42,259 nt of DNA from positions 1 to 42,259 of the forward strand of contig JAGBAA010000104.1 in the NCBI GenBank assembly GCA_017939795.1, read 5' to 3'. Shown piece after piece: positions 1 to 9,041 of the stretch (the stretch's first letter is position 1; every line of letters starts with the position of its first letter). The position numbers were made by a program, and so were the translations under genes. The notes beneath the pieces were generated by a model. The model did no database searches and had not been told where the DNA came from. It saw only the letters and a program-made list of their open reading frames with translations. This DNA is from Thermoguttaceae bacterium (lineage in GTDB: Bacteria > Planctomycetota > Planctomycetia > Pirellulales > Thermoguttaceae).

Positions 1-48
1 AATGAATTTAATCTCTTTGAGTTTTACACTCTTTCACTCTCTTTGATT
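1..48. other. AT-rich edge, no gene seen
   Basis: This short T-rich stretch at the window edge holds no convincing ORF, hairpin or promoter. It may be the 3' flank of the minus-strand genes that follow. Confidence 0.4.
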
Positions 49-372
49 TTACTTTCTTCCCCGGTCTTTTCCCCGGTCTTTTCCCCGGTCTGTCTGGACA
101 GGAGAAACGGAGAAAGAAGAGGCCTCCATAAAATCATTTGCCGTCACCTGCGTATCGTGTTTCAGGCTGATTTCTAAGACACGGTCGGCGCGGCAGGTGT
201 TCTGGTCCCAATCGCGATCCTGAATCCAACGGCATAGCGTGTCCTGTTTGTGAAGATGAACGTTTCCTGACGCAGATTTTATCAGAAGCGCAAAATCCGG
301 CCTTTTCGCAATGAACCACAAAAAACGGCCCATGGAGAGGAACGGCAGTGGGCAGCCGTCCTCCCAAACCAT
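49..372 (-). CDS. doubtful short ORF, 107 aa, unknown
   Basis: An unrecognised ORF that starts 16 nt after the stop of the 279-residue membrane protein upstream. It has a plausible globular composition (several Trp and Cys) and a tail of three DRGK-type repeats encoded by a 12-bp tandem DNA repeat. I see no Shine-Dalgarno motif before the ATG. In frame upstream there is only a CTG before a stop at 496-498, so expression would rely on coupling to the preceding gene. It could be a third gene of that operon or a non-coding remnant. No function is proposed. Confidence 0.35.
   Translation of the reverse strand: MVWEDGCPLPFLSMGRFLWFIAKRPDFALLIKSASGNVHLHKQDTLCRWIQDRDWDQNTCRADRVLEISLKHDTQVTANDFMEASSFSVSPVQTDRGKDRGKDRGRK
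59..95. repeat. 12-bp tandem repeat, about 3 copies
   Basis: The unit TTTTCCCCGGTC is repeated about three times. Read on the minus strand it is GACCGGGGAAAA. It resembles the 12-bp repeat at 20576-20650 (ACCGGGAAAAGT), which suggests one family of short tandem repeats in this genome. Here it encodes the charged C-terminal tail of the doubtful 107-residue ORF. Confidence 0.75.
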
Positions 373-388
373 GCGCCGAAAATCTGTT

Positions 389-1228
389 TTATGCCGCGGA
401 CCGGGAGTTTCCAGAGAGTAGAGAGCCCAGTTTTCTTGTAAGCGGGAAAAGGATCGGAAATGCCAGAAGGGCCGCGAGCAGTCCCACGCTCCATTTCAGC
501 ATCCGATTTCCCTCCCTCAGAAGTTCCGGACCGTGAATTTCAATGGAATCGCGCACACCGGCACTGACCTCATACGCAGAAAGGACCATGGCAGTTGAAA
601 GTCCTACAGCCACGACGGTCTTCCAATTGATATTCTCGAGAAATTTCGCTTTATTCGGGGACTTCTGATAGTATTTCAGCAGCATCTCCCGCGTTGCCGG
701 CGAATCGGCGTTTTCTGCCAGAGAAAGCATTTTTGAAACGTCTTTTGACGGAGCCTTATTCAGTACGCGGATCCCGTCATCTCCGAACTCCGAGGCCGTT
801 TTCAGCACGATCCCGGGATGCTTTGCCTCAAACTCCGCGACCTCCGGCCCGATCCTCCGAGCCAGCGGCATCAGTTCGTCCGCATGGAGCGCAAAGGCAC
901 GGGCCGCGTTGGGAGAGTGAAGACACATTTTCCAGAAATCGTCGCCATGTTTTGCCCCCTGCTCCAGCATTTCCAGCCCGCCAAGACGCACGACATCCAA
1001 GACTTCATCGCCGTATCGGAGCGTACACTCTCTCAACGCCCGTTCCGCTGCCTCACGCATTGCCGGGACCATCGCTTTTCCGCTAACCTTGAACGCCTGG
1101 TCCAAAGTCTCTTTCATCGCTCTTTCCATGACCTCCCCGACAAGTCGGCCTGCCGGATTCGCGTCCGTAACCCCGAAAAGTCCGCAAAAGATCAGGAATG
1201 CCAGAAGGCAGGTTTTCCAATTCTTCAT
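389..1228 (-). CDS. exported membrane protein of unknown function (279 aa)
   Basis: I do not recognise the family. Residues 1-23 form a signal peptide, and two membrane segments lie near 203-221 and 244-263. The region between is helical and carries a recurring GD(D/E) or AD(E) motif after an aromatic residue or His (near 72, 94, 115 and 148), each followed by a hydrophobic helix, which looks like a degenerate helical repeat. The start overlaps the stop of the upstream 417-residue gene as ATGA and has a strong GGAGGTGA site, so the two are translationally coupled and probably act together at the envelope. The repeat region would lie outside the cytoplasmic membrane if residues 1-23 are cleaved (inference). 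Confidence 0.85.
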   Translation of the reverse strand: MKNWKTCLLAFLIFCGLFGVTDANPAGRLVGEVMERAMKETLDQAFKVSGKAMVPAMREAAERALRECTLRYGDEVLDVVRLGGLEMLEQGAKHGDDFWKMCLHSPNAARAFALHADELMPLARRIGPEVAEFEAKHPGIVLKTASEFGDDGIRVLNKAPSKDVSKMLSLAENADSPATREMLLKYYQKSPNKAKFLENINWKTVVAVGLSTAMVLSAYEVSAGVRDSIEIHGPELLREGNRMLKWSVGLLAALLAFPILFPLTRKLGSLLSGNSRSAA

Positions 1229-2478
1229 TTTTCACCTCCGTTCGCAAGGATCCCGTTTTTCAGTTCCGCATTTGTTCCGGCAGCAGAATCCAGAAGCTCT
1301 TTCGCCTTCTCTAATGCCCGGGCATTCAGATCCGAACGGCACTTTCGGACGGATCCTTCAAGTGTCTTTCGCATTTCACGCGGGATCACTTTCTTCGCCT
1401 GGTAGATGTCCCAGGCAGTCCACACAGCCCCGCCAGCCGCAAGGGCCGCACCTCCAATATCGCCGAACGGAAGCGGACCGTCGGCAACGGCACACGCAGC
1501 CCCCCCTCCGCCTGCCGCGATGAGTTTTCCCGCCGCTTTGCCAAGGATCCTCGACACCTTCTGTATTGTCGACCGAATGCAGGCAACCTCCAAAGCCGCA
1601 CCGATCTCCGCAATGACATTCGCACTCACGAGCTTCACCGCAGATTCAGAAACTTGCCCCATCGTCCCTTCAAGCTGGAGAGCGATCATCTGAAATTGCG
1701 GCTCTTCCAGCACTTCGGCAATCGAAGAACGGAAATCATTGCTGTTCTCCAGCAGTTTCTGCTGAAACGACTCCAGAAGATCATTGACCTCGGCGATCCC
1801 CTGCCCGCACGGTCCATTGACCGCCTGAAGCGCGTCGATGAGCGCAGCCTGCAATTCCTGAGTCCCCTTGAGCTGATCCTTCACCATTTTGAAACACAGT
1901 TTATTGCACGCTCCGAAACTCGAAAATCTTGCCGTCACTTCCGGGATCGCATTTTCTGCTTTCGTGAAATTCCGTGTCAGGATCTCATTCAGTGCCGTCT
2001 CGAATTCCGCTTTCAGCCGCTGATTCTCGGCAGAATACTCCTGGAATTCCGCCTCGATCTTCTGCTCGAAAGCCTTCTGGGCTTCCGGTGAGAGAGTCGT
2101 CTCCGTCCCTGAATGCAGTTTCTTCATGGCGTCCAGATTCGTCAGATGTGCCCCCAAGGCCAGCGCGACGACCACAAGCATCGCGAGCGGATAGAGTGCA
2201 GACCGAAACGTTTTCCAAAGGTTTCGCTTCTGCGGAACGGTTCCCGGAATGGCATACGAAACAGTTCCCGGAATACTTCCTGGGATACATTCCGCCGTTT
2301 GTTCCTGAGTCACGGCCATGACCTCATCCATTCCGATCTTCAGTTTTCCGCCGGTTTCCGAAACAGGATCTTCCTCGCCGCAGTCTTCGATCTTCCATTT
2401 TCCATTCACTTCTTCGATCTTCATTTTTCCTCCGATCTCTTCCATGTTTCGCTCTCCGTCAAATGTTTCCAAAGTCAT
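1225..2478 (-). CDS. membrane-anchored coiled-coil protein, unknown function (417 aa)
   Basis: I do not recognise the family. The start has an AAGGTG site a few bases upstream. The acidic N-terminal region (1-90) contains three short GKxKI repeats (about 17-50) and repeated IPGT units. One membrane segment lies near 95-113, followed by a long helical, coiled-coil-like region rich in Glu and Gln. Near 335-370 there is a Gly/Ala-rich hydrophobic patch that could be a second membrane or hairpin segment, then a basic helix to the C-terminus. The overlap with the 279-residue gene shows an operon. The layout suggests a pair of interacting envelope proteins, but no function can be assigned. Confidence 0.85.
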   Translation of the reverse strand: MTLETFDGERNMEEIGGKMKIEEVNGKWKIEDCGEEDPVSETGGKLKIGMDEVMAVTQEQTAECIPGSIPGTVSYAIPGTVPQKRNLWKTFRSALYPLAMLVVVALALGAHLTNLDAMKKLHSGTETTLSPEAQKAFEQKIEAEFQEYSAENQRLKAEFETALNEILTRNFTKAENAIPEVTARFSSFGACNKLCFKMVKDQLKGTQELQAALIDALQAVNGPCGQGIAEVNDLLESFQQKLLENSNDFRSSIAEVLEEPQFQMIALQLEGTMGQVSESAVKLVSANVIAEIGAALEVACIRSTIQKVSRILGKAAGKLIAAGGGGAACAVADGPLPFGDIGGAALAAGGAVWTAWDIYQAKKVIPREMRKTLEGSVRKCRSDLNARALEKAKELLDSAAGTNAELKNGILANGGEK

Positions 2479-2638
2479 TTTTCACCTTTCTGTTTGAGAG
2501 CCAACTACACTTCCTATCTAATTAAACAGCCTGCCGTAACAAAATGACAAAAAAAAGAGGAAAAAACCTGAAAAATTTCCAAAAAAAGTTCCGGATCCCC
2601 ACACTCTTCAAAATTTCGCATTTTTCGCCGTGCAGGAC

Positions 2639-2666
2639 TTGATTTTCCTTCAGTTCCTGCTAAAAT
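2639..2666 (+). promoter_or_regulatory. promoter of the SGNH hydrolase gene
   Basis: TTGATT at 2639-2644 and TAAAAT at 2661-2666 are separated by 16 nt, and TGC precedes the -10 (extended -10). The predicted leader before the ATG at 2761 is about 88 nt. Confidence 0.6.
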
Positions 2667-2760
2667 AAACCGTATCGGGCAAAATGTGTTCCCGGTTTTC
2701 TCGCAATCCGCTGATCGAAACGAGAAATTCCACTTCCATTTTTCATTAAAGGAACCATCC

Positions 2761-4284
2761 ATGAAACGAATTTTACTTGCGGCTGCCGTTCTCTGTCTCA
2801 TGACGGCGTCGGTTTTTGCGGAAAGAGTGGTCGTCGTCGGCGACAGCATCACGGCACAGTCCAACCTGGATTGGGGCTATGCTCCGGCAATTCGGAAAGC
2901 ACTGACAGACGCGGGAGTCACGGACGTCGAGTTCGTGTCGCTGGGAAGCAGCGGGCAGACGGTCGCCACATGGCATGACATCGTGAAGCGCTCGTACACC
3001 GATGCAAAACTACACGGCGACCGGGCGCACATCCTCTACAAAACTGAATTGGATCTGGGTGCCGACACGCTCCTGATCTTCCTTGGAATGAACGACGTTC
3101 TCTGTCCGTACATCGTGCCGACCGATGAGGGCTACGCGAAATGGAAGGCGGACTACTGCACGCTGATCGACATGCTGCGGGAACGCGCTCCGGCGAAGCG
3201 CATCCTTCTCTGCCCGCCGACGATGCTGACGGAAAATCCCTACGTCGTCAAGAACGGCATCATGGACCGGATGGGGGAGATCATGCAGGAGATAGCGAAA
3301 GAGAAAAACTGCAAGATCCTCGACCTGCGCGGCGACATCAAGCGTTTCTTCATGAACGCACGGCTTCACGACAATTCGTTCCACTTCACGCCGGACTGTG
3401 TGCATCCGCATCACGACGGCCATCTCGTCCTGGCATGGAGCATCCTGCGCGGTATCGGTCAGGAAAAAGCCGCAGAAAAAATCTACGAACAGATCCCGGC
3501 CTGGATCACTGATTTCAATGCACCGGGCATGAGCCTCTTCGTCCTGAACAGCACGGAACCCGGAAAAATGCAGATCCGCGGTCATCTGCGCGGCGCGGAA
3601 AAGAAAGCGCTGGAAGTCGTCTGTCCGGAAAGCTGGAAACTCGACGGCATCTGCGACCTGCCGGGCGATGAGTTCGAGATCCGGCTCAGCGGCGATTCGA
3701 AGGAACTCACGTCGATCCTGACGGTCAAAGCGGGTGAGATCCAGCGCACGATCAAGCTGAACGCACCGTTCTTCGTCTCGAAATTCTTCGACGGCAAACC
3801 GTTCCACGGCGGCAATTCCTACGATCCGGAAGCGACATACACCGAGCTTGACGACGCCATTCTCGCCGGTCAGGACCCGCTCCAGGCCAAAGTGGACGGC
3901 AAGTCGGTCCCGTGGATCGTTTACTATCCGCAGGCGGACGTGACGGGATACGATCTCCCGAACGCGATCGATTTCGCCTCGATCGAGAACGGCCAGCAGT
4001 TCCAGACGGCCTACGTCGTGCGGAAGGTCACGAGTCCGAAAGTGCAGACCGTCAAGCTGAACGTCAACGCGCTGAGCTTCAGCACGATGGCGTATCCGAC
4101 GATCTACGTCAACGGCAAGAAGATTTACGAAAACTGTGTTTCGCCGCGTCATCGACAGGCGAGAGACAGTGTGGAGATCACACTTCAGCCTGGCGAAAAC
4201 GTGATTTCAGCCCGAGTGGGGCATTTCACGTGGCAGTGGGCGGTCGAGTTTGCGATCGAGGGCGGCGAAGGCCTCGAATATTAA
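2761..4284 (+). CDS. secreted SGNH/GDSL hydrolase (507 aa)
   Basis: A predicted esterase of the SGNH superfamily, probably deacetylating or de-esterifying a glycan outside the cytoplasm. The chosen ATG follows AAAGGAACC and opens a clear signal peptide (residues 1-20, cut after VFA). The family blocks are all present: GDSI at 27-30 with Ser29 as nucleophile, GSSGQT at 62-67, GMND at 109-112, and DCVH at 212-215 giving the catalytic Asp and His. The hydrolase domain ends near 265. The remaining 240 residues look like beta-sandwich modules that could bind carbohydrate. The reading frame is open upstream to 2686, but that would overlap the promoter leader. The gene stands alone and is followed by a tandem repeat with terminator-like hairpins. 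Confidence 0.9.
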   Translation: MKRILLAAAVLCLMTASVFAERVVVVGDSITAQSNLDWGYAPAIRKALTDAGVTDVEFVSLGSSGQTVATWHDIVKRSYTDAKLHGDRAHILYKTELDLGADTLLIFLGMNDVLCPYIVPTDEGYAKWKADYCTLIDMLRERAPAKRILLCPPTMLTENPYVVKNGIMDRMGEIMQEIAKEKNCKILDLRGDIKRFFMNARLHDNSFHFTPDCVHPHHDGHLVLAWSILRGIGQEKAAEKIYEQIPAWITDFNAPGMSLFVLNSTEPGKMQIRGHLRGAEKKALEVVCPESWKLDGICDLPGDEFEIRLSGDSKELTSILTVKAGEIQRTIKLNAPFFVSKFFDGKPFHGGNSYDPEATYTELDDAILAGQDPLQAKVDGKSVPWIVYYPQADVTGYDLPNAIDFASIENGQQFQTAYVVRKVTSPKVQTVKLNVNALSFSTMAYPTIYVNGKKIYENCVSPRHRQARDSVEITLQPGENVISARVGHFTWQWAVEFAIEGGEGLEY

Positions 4285-4293
4285 ACATCAAAA

Positions 4294-4717
4294 ACATCAA
4301 AAAGTTTTTGAAAAGGGAGTCCAGAGGGAAAAACAATTTTCAAAATGTTTTTCCCTCTCGGCCGTTCATGACATAACGGGCAGCCAGACGGCTCTCGAAG
4401 AGTGCCGTCGCGCGTGGGACCTTTAGCCGAAAAACTCTACACTGGATCCACAGAAGATCCGCAGAAACGCCCAAACAAAAAGAAAAAATCCACATCAAAA
4501 AGTTTTTGAAAAGGGAGTCCAGAGGGAAAAACAATTTTCAAAATGTTTTTCCCTTTCGGCCGTTCATGACATAACGGGCAGCCAGACGGCTCTCGAAGAG
4601 TGCCGTCGTGCGTGGGACCTTTAGCCGAAAAACTCTACCACTGGATCCACAGAAGATCCGCAGAAACGCCCAAACAGAAAGAAAAAATCCACATCAAAAA
4701 GTTTTTGAAAAGGGAGG
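4294..4717. repeat. 198-bp tandem repeat, 2.1 copies, with hairpins
   Basis: Unit 1 is 4294-4491, unit 2 is 4492-4690, and a partial third starts at 4691. The two full copies are almost identical. Each begins with ACATCAAAAAGTTTTTG and holds two stem-loops: arms AGAGGGAAAAAC / GTTTTTCCCTCT (4323-4358 and 4521-4556) and GACGGC / GCCGTC (4387-4409 in copy 1). The first stem can end transcription of the SGNH gene. Apart from these hairpins, 4285-4737 has no gene I can support. Confidence 0.9.
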
Positions 4718-4737
4718 CCGCGAATCACGTTTCCTTC

Positions 4738-4786
4738 CTCAAAAAAACAAAACGGGCAGTGTGTCGAAACACAGGCTGCCCGTTCT
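4738..4786 (-). terminator. terminator of the giant surface protein gene
   Basis: On the minus strand, just after the stop at 4815, the arms AACGGGCAG and CTGCCCGTT are followed by a run of T interrupted by one G. This is a classic intrinsic terminator. Confidence 0.85.
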
Positions 4787-4814
4787 TCGAGATAACGTTC
4801 GAGTTCAGCGAGTT

Positions 4815-7800
4815 TTATTTCTTCGCTTTGCGGTTTTTACGCGCGATGCCGAAGATGCCGAGTCCGCCGAGGACCAGAAGCGCCCAGGTCGTCGGTTCCG
4901 GAACTGCGTTATCCATGATGTTGGCCGTCACGAACTGGAGCGACGCAGCTTTGTCGTAACCCGAGAAGTCCCAAATGAACGAGTCGGACGCCATGATCTC
5001 GAACGGGGTCTCAAGCCGAACGCTGACCATTCCGCTGCCAACGCCAGTTTCCAGACCCGTTTTGCCTTCGATCCACTCAGCGAACGCGTTGAGGTCGATG
5101 TCTTCACCGTCCACGAGGAGGCTGAAATCTTTGACTTCCAGCGAATCTTTTCCGCCGAAATCGATCCCGACCAGCTCGCTGTTCTTCAGTGACGCGGAAC
5201 CGTACTGGCCGTTTTTGTCCTGATTGATCTTCAAGGCCGTCTGCTCTTCAGTGCTGGCATCCGTCATCAGCGGCGTTTCTTCGATCTCGAATTTCGCTGC
5301 CTTTCCGCCGTCGATGAGCGTCAGTGTGTTGGTCGTATTATCCATCGCGCCGACAGTGAAGACGTTCAGACCAACATCGACCGTATTAACTGTAAAGTTT
5401 TCCGTCGCGCTGATCGAGCTGAAGCCGTTCGCTGTCGGATCGGCCTTGAAAGTCAGACTGTCGACCGTGACGGAGCCGAGGCCGTCGATCTTAACGCCTT
5501 TTCCGAGATCCAGCGTCGAACCGGTGATCGAACCGCCGTGGACCGACACGATCGCGTTGTCGCCGAACGAAACGGCTGCTTTCGTGATGTCCAGCTTACC
5601 GTTTTCACCCGTGGTGATACCGCCGCCGAAGTGGTGCGTACCGCCATTGATCGCGACCGCCGTCTCTGCGTGAACGTCGTTCTGCACCCCATTCGCGGTG
5701 TTGCCGATGAACGTGGATTCACCGCCGTCGAACGTCACCGTATCACCGTAGATCGCGCCGCCCTTCGCGTCGCCGTAACTGTTGGAAACCGAGTTGTTTT
5801 CAAAGACGTTTTTGCCACTGACTTCAATCGTACTGGTTCCTTTTCCATCTTTGGCAAAGGCCGCGACTGCACCGCCGTAAGCGTTTACTTCCGCACCGTC
5901 CGCATTGCCTGTGACTTCGACCGTATTTCCGGTGAAGACAGAATCTTTCACTTGGACAGCTGTATTGTTGTAGTTGCTGTGTACTGCGATGGCACCGCCG
6001 GCGGCAGATGCGACGGTCTGGTCGTCGTAGTTTCCGTCTGCGGCATCTTTCGTTTCGTTGCTGACGTTGAATTTTACATGGTTACTGTTGAATTCGGCGT
6101 TTTCCGCAATGACGGTTCCATCGGTATAGATGGCACCGCCCATAACGGGAAGGGTACCGTTTTCACTGGCGGCTTCGTTGTTCTGGAAGAGGATCTCTCC
6201 GCCATCTTCGGCTTTGACAGCAACCGTACTATTGTATCCGTTTCGTCCTGCACCAATGGCACCGCCGAGAGCACGAGAGTTTTTCGTGACGGCTTTATTT
6301 CCCTCAAAAATGATGGAGTCGCCGTTCTGGGCCGTGACGTTGACAGCGCCGGAATCCGAACCGATTGCACCGCCAATGGAACCGCCGAGGTCTGTCGTGT
6401 TTCCCTTATCGCTGCCGGAGCTGGCGATATTTCCGGAGAAGGTGATCTTGTCCTCACCATCATTGCCGATGTTGACAGTTTGTCCGGAAATAGCACCGCC
6501 GATGGCTGGATCTTTACGGTTGCGTCCCGTGTCGGTCACGTCACCGCTAATTGCCTGGTTTCCGGTGAAGTCACTGTTTCCGGAAATGTTCACTGTGCCG
6601 TTGCCGTGAACCGCGCCGCCTTGTGCGACAGACATCGTGTTTTTTTCCGGATCGGTACGGAATGTTTCATCATTTGCTTCGACGATGTTTCCGGTGAACG
6701 TCACGTCCTGGAGGTTCAAATCGTCACCATAAATCGCACCGCCTTTGGCAACGTGGTCACTGTCCTGAGTCGGCAGGATTTTGCCGTAAGTTTTATTGTT
6801 GGTAAATTCACCACCAATAATGTTCCAGCTGCCGCCGCTGATGACACTGCCGTAAACACAGAGTCCTTCACGATATGCGCCGGAGATGGTGATATTTTCC
6901 AGCGTGAGGGCGGAGGTGCCGGCGGTCGTGAAGATGCCGGAGGCTCCGTTCGCGTTGATCGTGCGGTTCGTGGTGCTGTTGTTGGAGGAAATGGTCAGGT
7001 TGGCCGGGACTTTGATGGAATCGCCGGCGGCAAGGGTCGTATTCTTCGTGACGATGATCTGATCGCCGTCGACCGCAGTTCCAAGGCCGTTGAGGGTCTC
7101 GGAGGTGGTCAGGATACCGCTGCTGATACGGTTGAAAATTCCCGCAGTACCGTCTTCCATGTTGACAGTTTTGATGACCAGACCGTTGCTCGCGTCAAGG
7201 TAACCGAGTTCGCCGTCGGCAAAAGTTTTATTGGTGAAATTAACTTTCGCGTTCGTCAAGCCGGTAACAGTACCAGTGGTGAGAACCAGATCGTTCGTGC
7301 CATCATAATTGACCATCAGCTGATGATTGCCGCTTGCCGTGATCGAACCAACGGTGAATTTGGTGGCATCATCGATGTTGAGCGTGAGATTCGCGCCGGC
7401 AAGCGTCATTGCGCCCTGAATATCGGTGATCGAGCCGTTTTCAAACGTCACGTTCGCGCCGTCAGAAATGGTCAGCGTACCGCCCGCGTCCGTCGTGATA
7501 CCGCCGCCGAAGGAGTACGTGCCCGCATGGGTGATCGTAACAGAACCGTTTTCGGCAACATGGATGTCGTTGTTCACGTCATTCGCCTTATTGCCGGTGA
7601 ACGTCGCTTCGGAACCTTCGCCGGAGAACGTTACGTCTTTACCGAAAATCGCACCGCCGTAGGCTTCCGCACCAGAAGCAGTGTTACTGTCAAAAGTATT
7701 GTTTCCGGAAATGGTAATCGCATGATCTGCCCCTGGTTCGACTGCCATGGCACCACCGTAAGCATTGCCAAGGATCGAGGAAACATAGTTGCCTTCAAAG

Positions 7801-9041
7801 GTATTTGTACCTGTGAGATTCATGCCGCCTTCGGAGGAAGCCAATGCTCCACCGTAGACAATGTCACCATTAGCTGTACCTTCAGAAACCGTATTTTTGA
7901 TGTAGTTTCCGGTGAAAGTTGAGTCGGAAACGTTGAGATCTCCACCCTTATGTACGAAGACAGCACCACCCTGACCTTTAGTACCGCCAATAGTATTCAT
8001 TGTAATACTGTTATCGGTAAAGGTGATGTTTGTCAGGTCTGTACTTCCGATACCGCCGCGGGAATAGATCGCACCGCCGTAAGCACGAGTTCCAGATTCC
8101 AGAATAACCTGATTGCCGTCAAAGAGGACCTCGGAACCTTTTGCTGCATTAATGGTAAGACCATACGCATCTTGACGTGCAACGGAAATAGCACCGCCCT
8201 GGGATTTGTTATCCACACTATTTACTATATTCTTTACAAACTTGATGCTGTCACCACTTTCTGCCTGAATGAGGATCGAGCCTTCATTGGTCCCCAGAGC
8301 ACCCCCCTGTGCAGCCCCATTACCACCCTTATTGTAAAGGTTTGTAGCCTGGTTTCCTTCAAAAAGGATGGTATCTGTTACTCCGGTTTCCCCTACAGTC
8401 AGTGTTACTGTTCCATTGTCATAACCGTTAACAGTAGCGACCGCACCACCAATGGAATAACTGGCATCGGCCGCAAAAACACCTGAAGAAGTAATATTAT
8501 TAGTAAAAGTAGAGGTGCCAGAAATTTTTACCGTATTACCAGCAACAGCACCACCGTAGGCCTGTGTTCCATTCTGCGCCTGCGGAGTATTGCCGGATGA
8601 AGCACTATTTCCATCAAAGGTAACGTCCTTAAGAACAATATCCGTGCCACAAACAGCACCGCCGTAAGAAATGTTATCAGATGGACCGGTATTAGACGTT
8701 CCAGTTGCAGAGTTTTTATATGTTCCGCCATTGATCGTCCAGCTGCCTCCATTAATCAAACCGCCTTTAGCCGAATTATATCCGTTGACACTGCCATTGG
8801 TGAACGTGTAACCGGTACCATCGAGAGTGTTAGTGCCAGAACCGGAAAGAAGTCGTTTTTCACCCGAGTCTATCGTAGTGTCAGAACCAGCAGCAATGGT
8901 GACATTTGCATTATTGGCAGCCACTGGCCCGCTCGTAGTACTGGAAATCTCAAGTGCATTCAGTTCGGAAACTGCAAGCATTGCGCCGGTCATGGCGAAC
9001 GCGGTGAGGGCACGGCGGAGTTTGGTCGTGTTAGTTTTCAT
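4815..9041 (-). CDS. giant beta-helix surface protein with GGA/FxxN repeats and PEP-CTERM anchor (1408 aa)
   Basis: A very large exported surface protein, probably an adhesin or sheath component. The ATG at 9041 follows GAGGTAAAATT and opens a signal peptide (MKTNT..., about 29 residues). The body has roughly 19 GGA(I/V/L/M) motifs, most followed 15-30 residues later by FxxN (for example TFDGN, TFTGN, LFEGN), the hallmark of chlamydial polymorphic membrane protein repeats and of right-handed beta-helices. Two similar modules of about 600 residues lie in tandem; both end with a block containing a TxxGN/AN-V-ND-H segment and FGGGITT. The C-terminus is a PEP-CTERM signal: VPEP, a hydrophobic segment, then a basic tail rich in Arg and Lys. 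There is no autotransporter barrel. An exosortase would process it but none is in the window. The longer frame upstream (to 9110) is inside the conserved leader and was not used. Confidence 0.9.
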   Translation of the reverse strand: MKTNTTKLRRALTAFAMTGAMLAVSELNALEISSTTSGPVAANNANVTIAAGSDTTIDSGEKRLLSGSGTNTLDGTGYTFTNGSVNGYNSAKGGLINGGSWTINGGTYKNSATGTSNTGPSDNISYGGAVCGTDIVLKDVTFDGNSASSGNTPQAQNGTQAYGGAVAGNTVKISGTSTFTNNITSSGVFAADASYSIGGAVATVNGYDNGTVTLTVGETGVTDTILFEGNQATNLYNKGGNGAAQGGALGTNEGSILIQAESGDSIKFVKNIVNSVDNKSQGGAISVARQDAYGLTINAAKGSEVLFDGNQVILESGTRAYGGAIYSRGGIGSTDLTNITFTDNSITMNTIGGTKGQGGAVFVHKGGDLNVSDSTFTGNYIKNTVSEGTANGDIVYGGALASSEGGMNLTGTNTFEGNYVSSILGNAYGGAMAVEPGADHAITISGNNTFDSNTASGAEAYGGAIFGKDVTFSGEGSEATFTGNKANDVNNDIHVAENGSVTITHAGTYSFGGGITTDAGGTLTISDGANVTFENGSITDIQGAMTLAGANLTLNIDDATKFTVGSITASGNHQLMVNYDGTNDLVLTTGTVTGLTNAKVNFTNKTFADGELGYLDASNGLVIKTVNMEDGTAGIFNRISSGILTTSETLNGLGTAVDGDQIIVTKNTTLAAGDSIKVPANLTISSNNSTTNRTINANGASGIFTTAGTSALTLENITISGAYREGLCVYGSVISGGSWNIIGGEFTNNKTYGKILPTQDSDHVAKGGAIYGDDLNLQDVTFTGNIVEANDETFRTDPEKNTMSVAQGGAVHGNGTVNISGNSDFTGNQAISGDVTDTGRNRKDPAIGGAISGQTVNIGNDGEDKITFSGNIASSGSDKGNTTDLGGSIGGAIGSDSGAVNVTAQNGDSIIFEGNKAVTKNSRALGGAIGAGRNGYNSTVAVKAEDGGEILFQNNEAASENGTLPVMGGAIYTDGTVIAENAEFNSNHVKFNVSNETKDAADGNYDDQTVASAAGGAIAVHSNYNNTAVQVKDSVFTGNTVEVTGNADGAEVNAYGGAVAAFAKDGKGTSTIEVSGKNVFENNSVSNSYGDAKGGAIYGDTVTFDGGESTFIGNTANGVQNDVHAETAVAINGGTHHFGGGITTGENGKLDITKAAVSFGDNAIVSVHGGSITGSTLDLGKGVKIDGLGSVTVDSLTFKADPTANGFSSISATENFTVNTVDVGLNVFTVGAMDNTTNTLTLIDGGKAAKFEIEETPLMTDASTEEQTALKINQDKNGQYGSASLKNSELVGIDFGGKDSLEVKDFSLLVDGEDIDLNAFAEWIEGKTGLETGVGSGMVSVRLETPFEIMASDSFIWDFSGYDKAASLQFVTANIMDNAVPEPTTWALLVLGGLGIFGIARKNRKAKK

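Noticed and set aside
3010..4152. 380-codon minus-strand frame over the SGNH hydrolase
   Set aside because: Antisense shadow of a gene with complete catalytic motifs; the product is Arg/Asp/Val-rich, as expected from a high-GC complement.
5538..7922. 794-codon open frame on the plus strand inside the giant surface protein gene
   Set aside because: It is antisense to a well-supported repeat protein, and its repetitive, Arg/Val/Phe-rich product follows from the repeats of the other strand.
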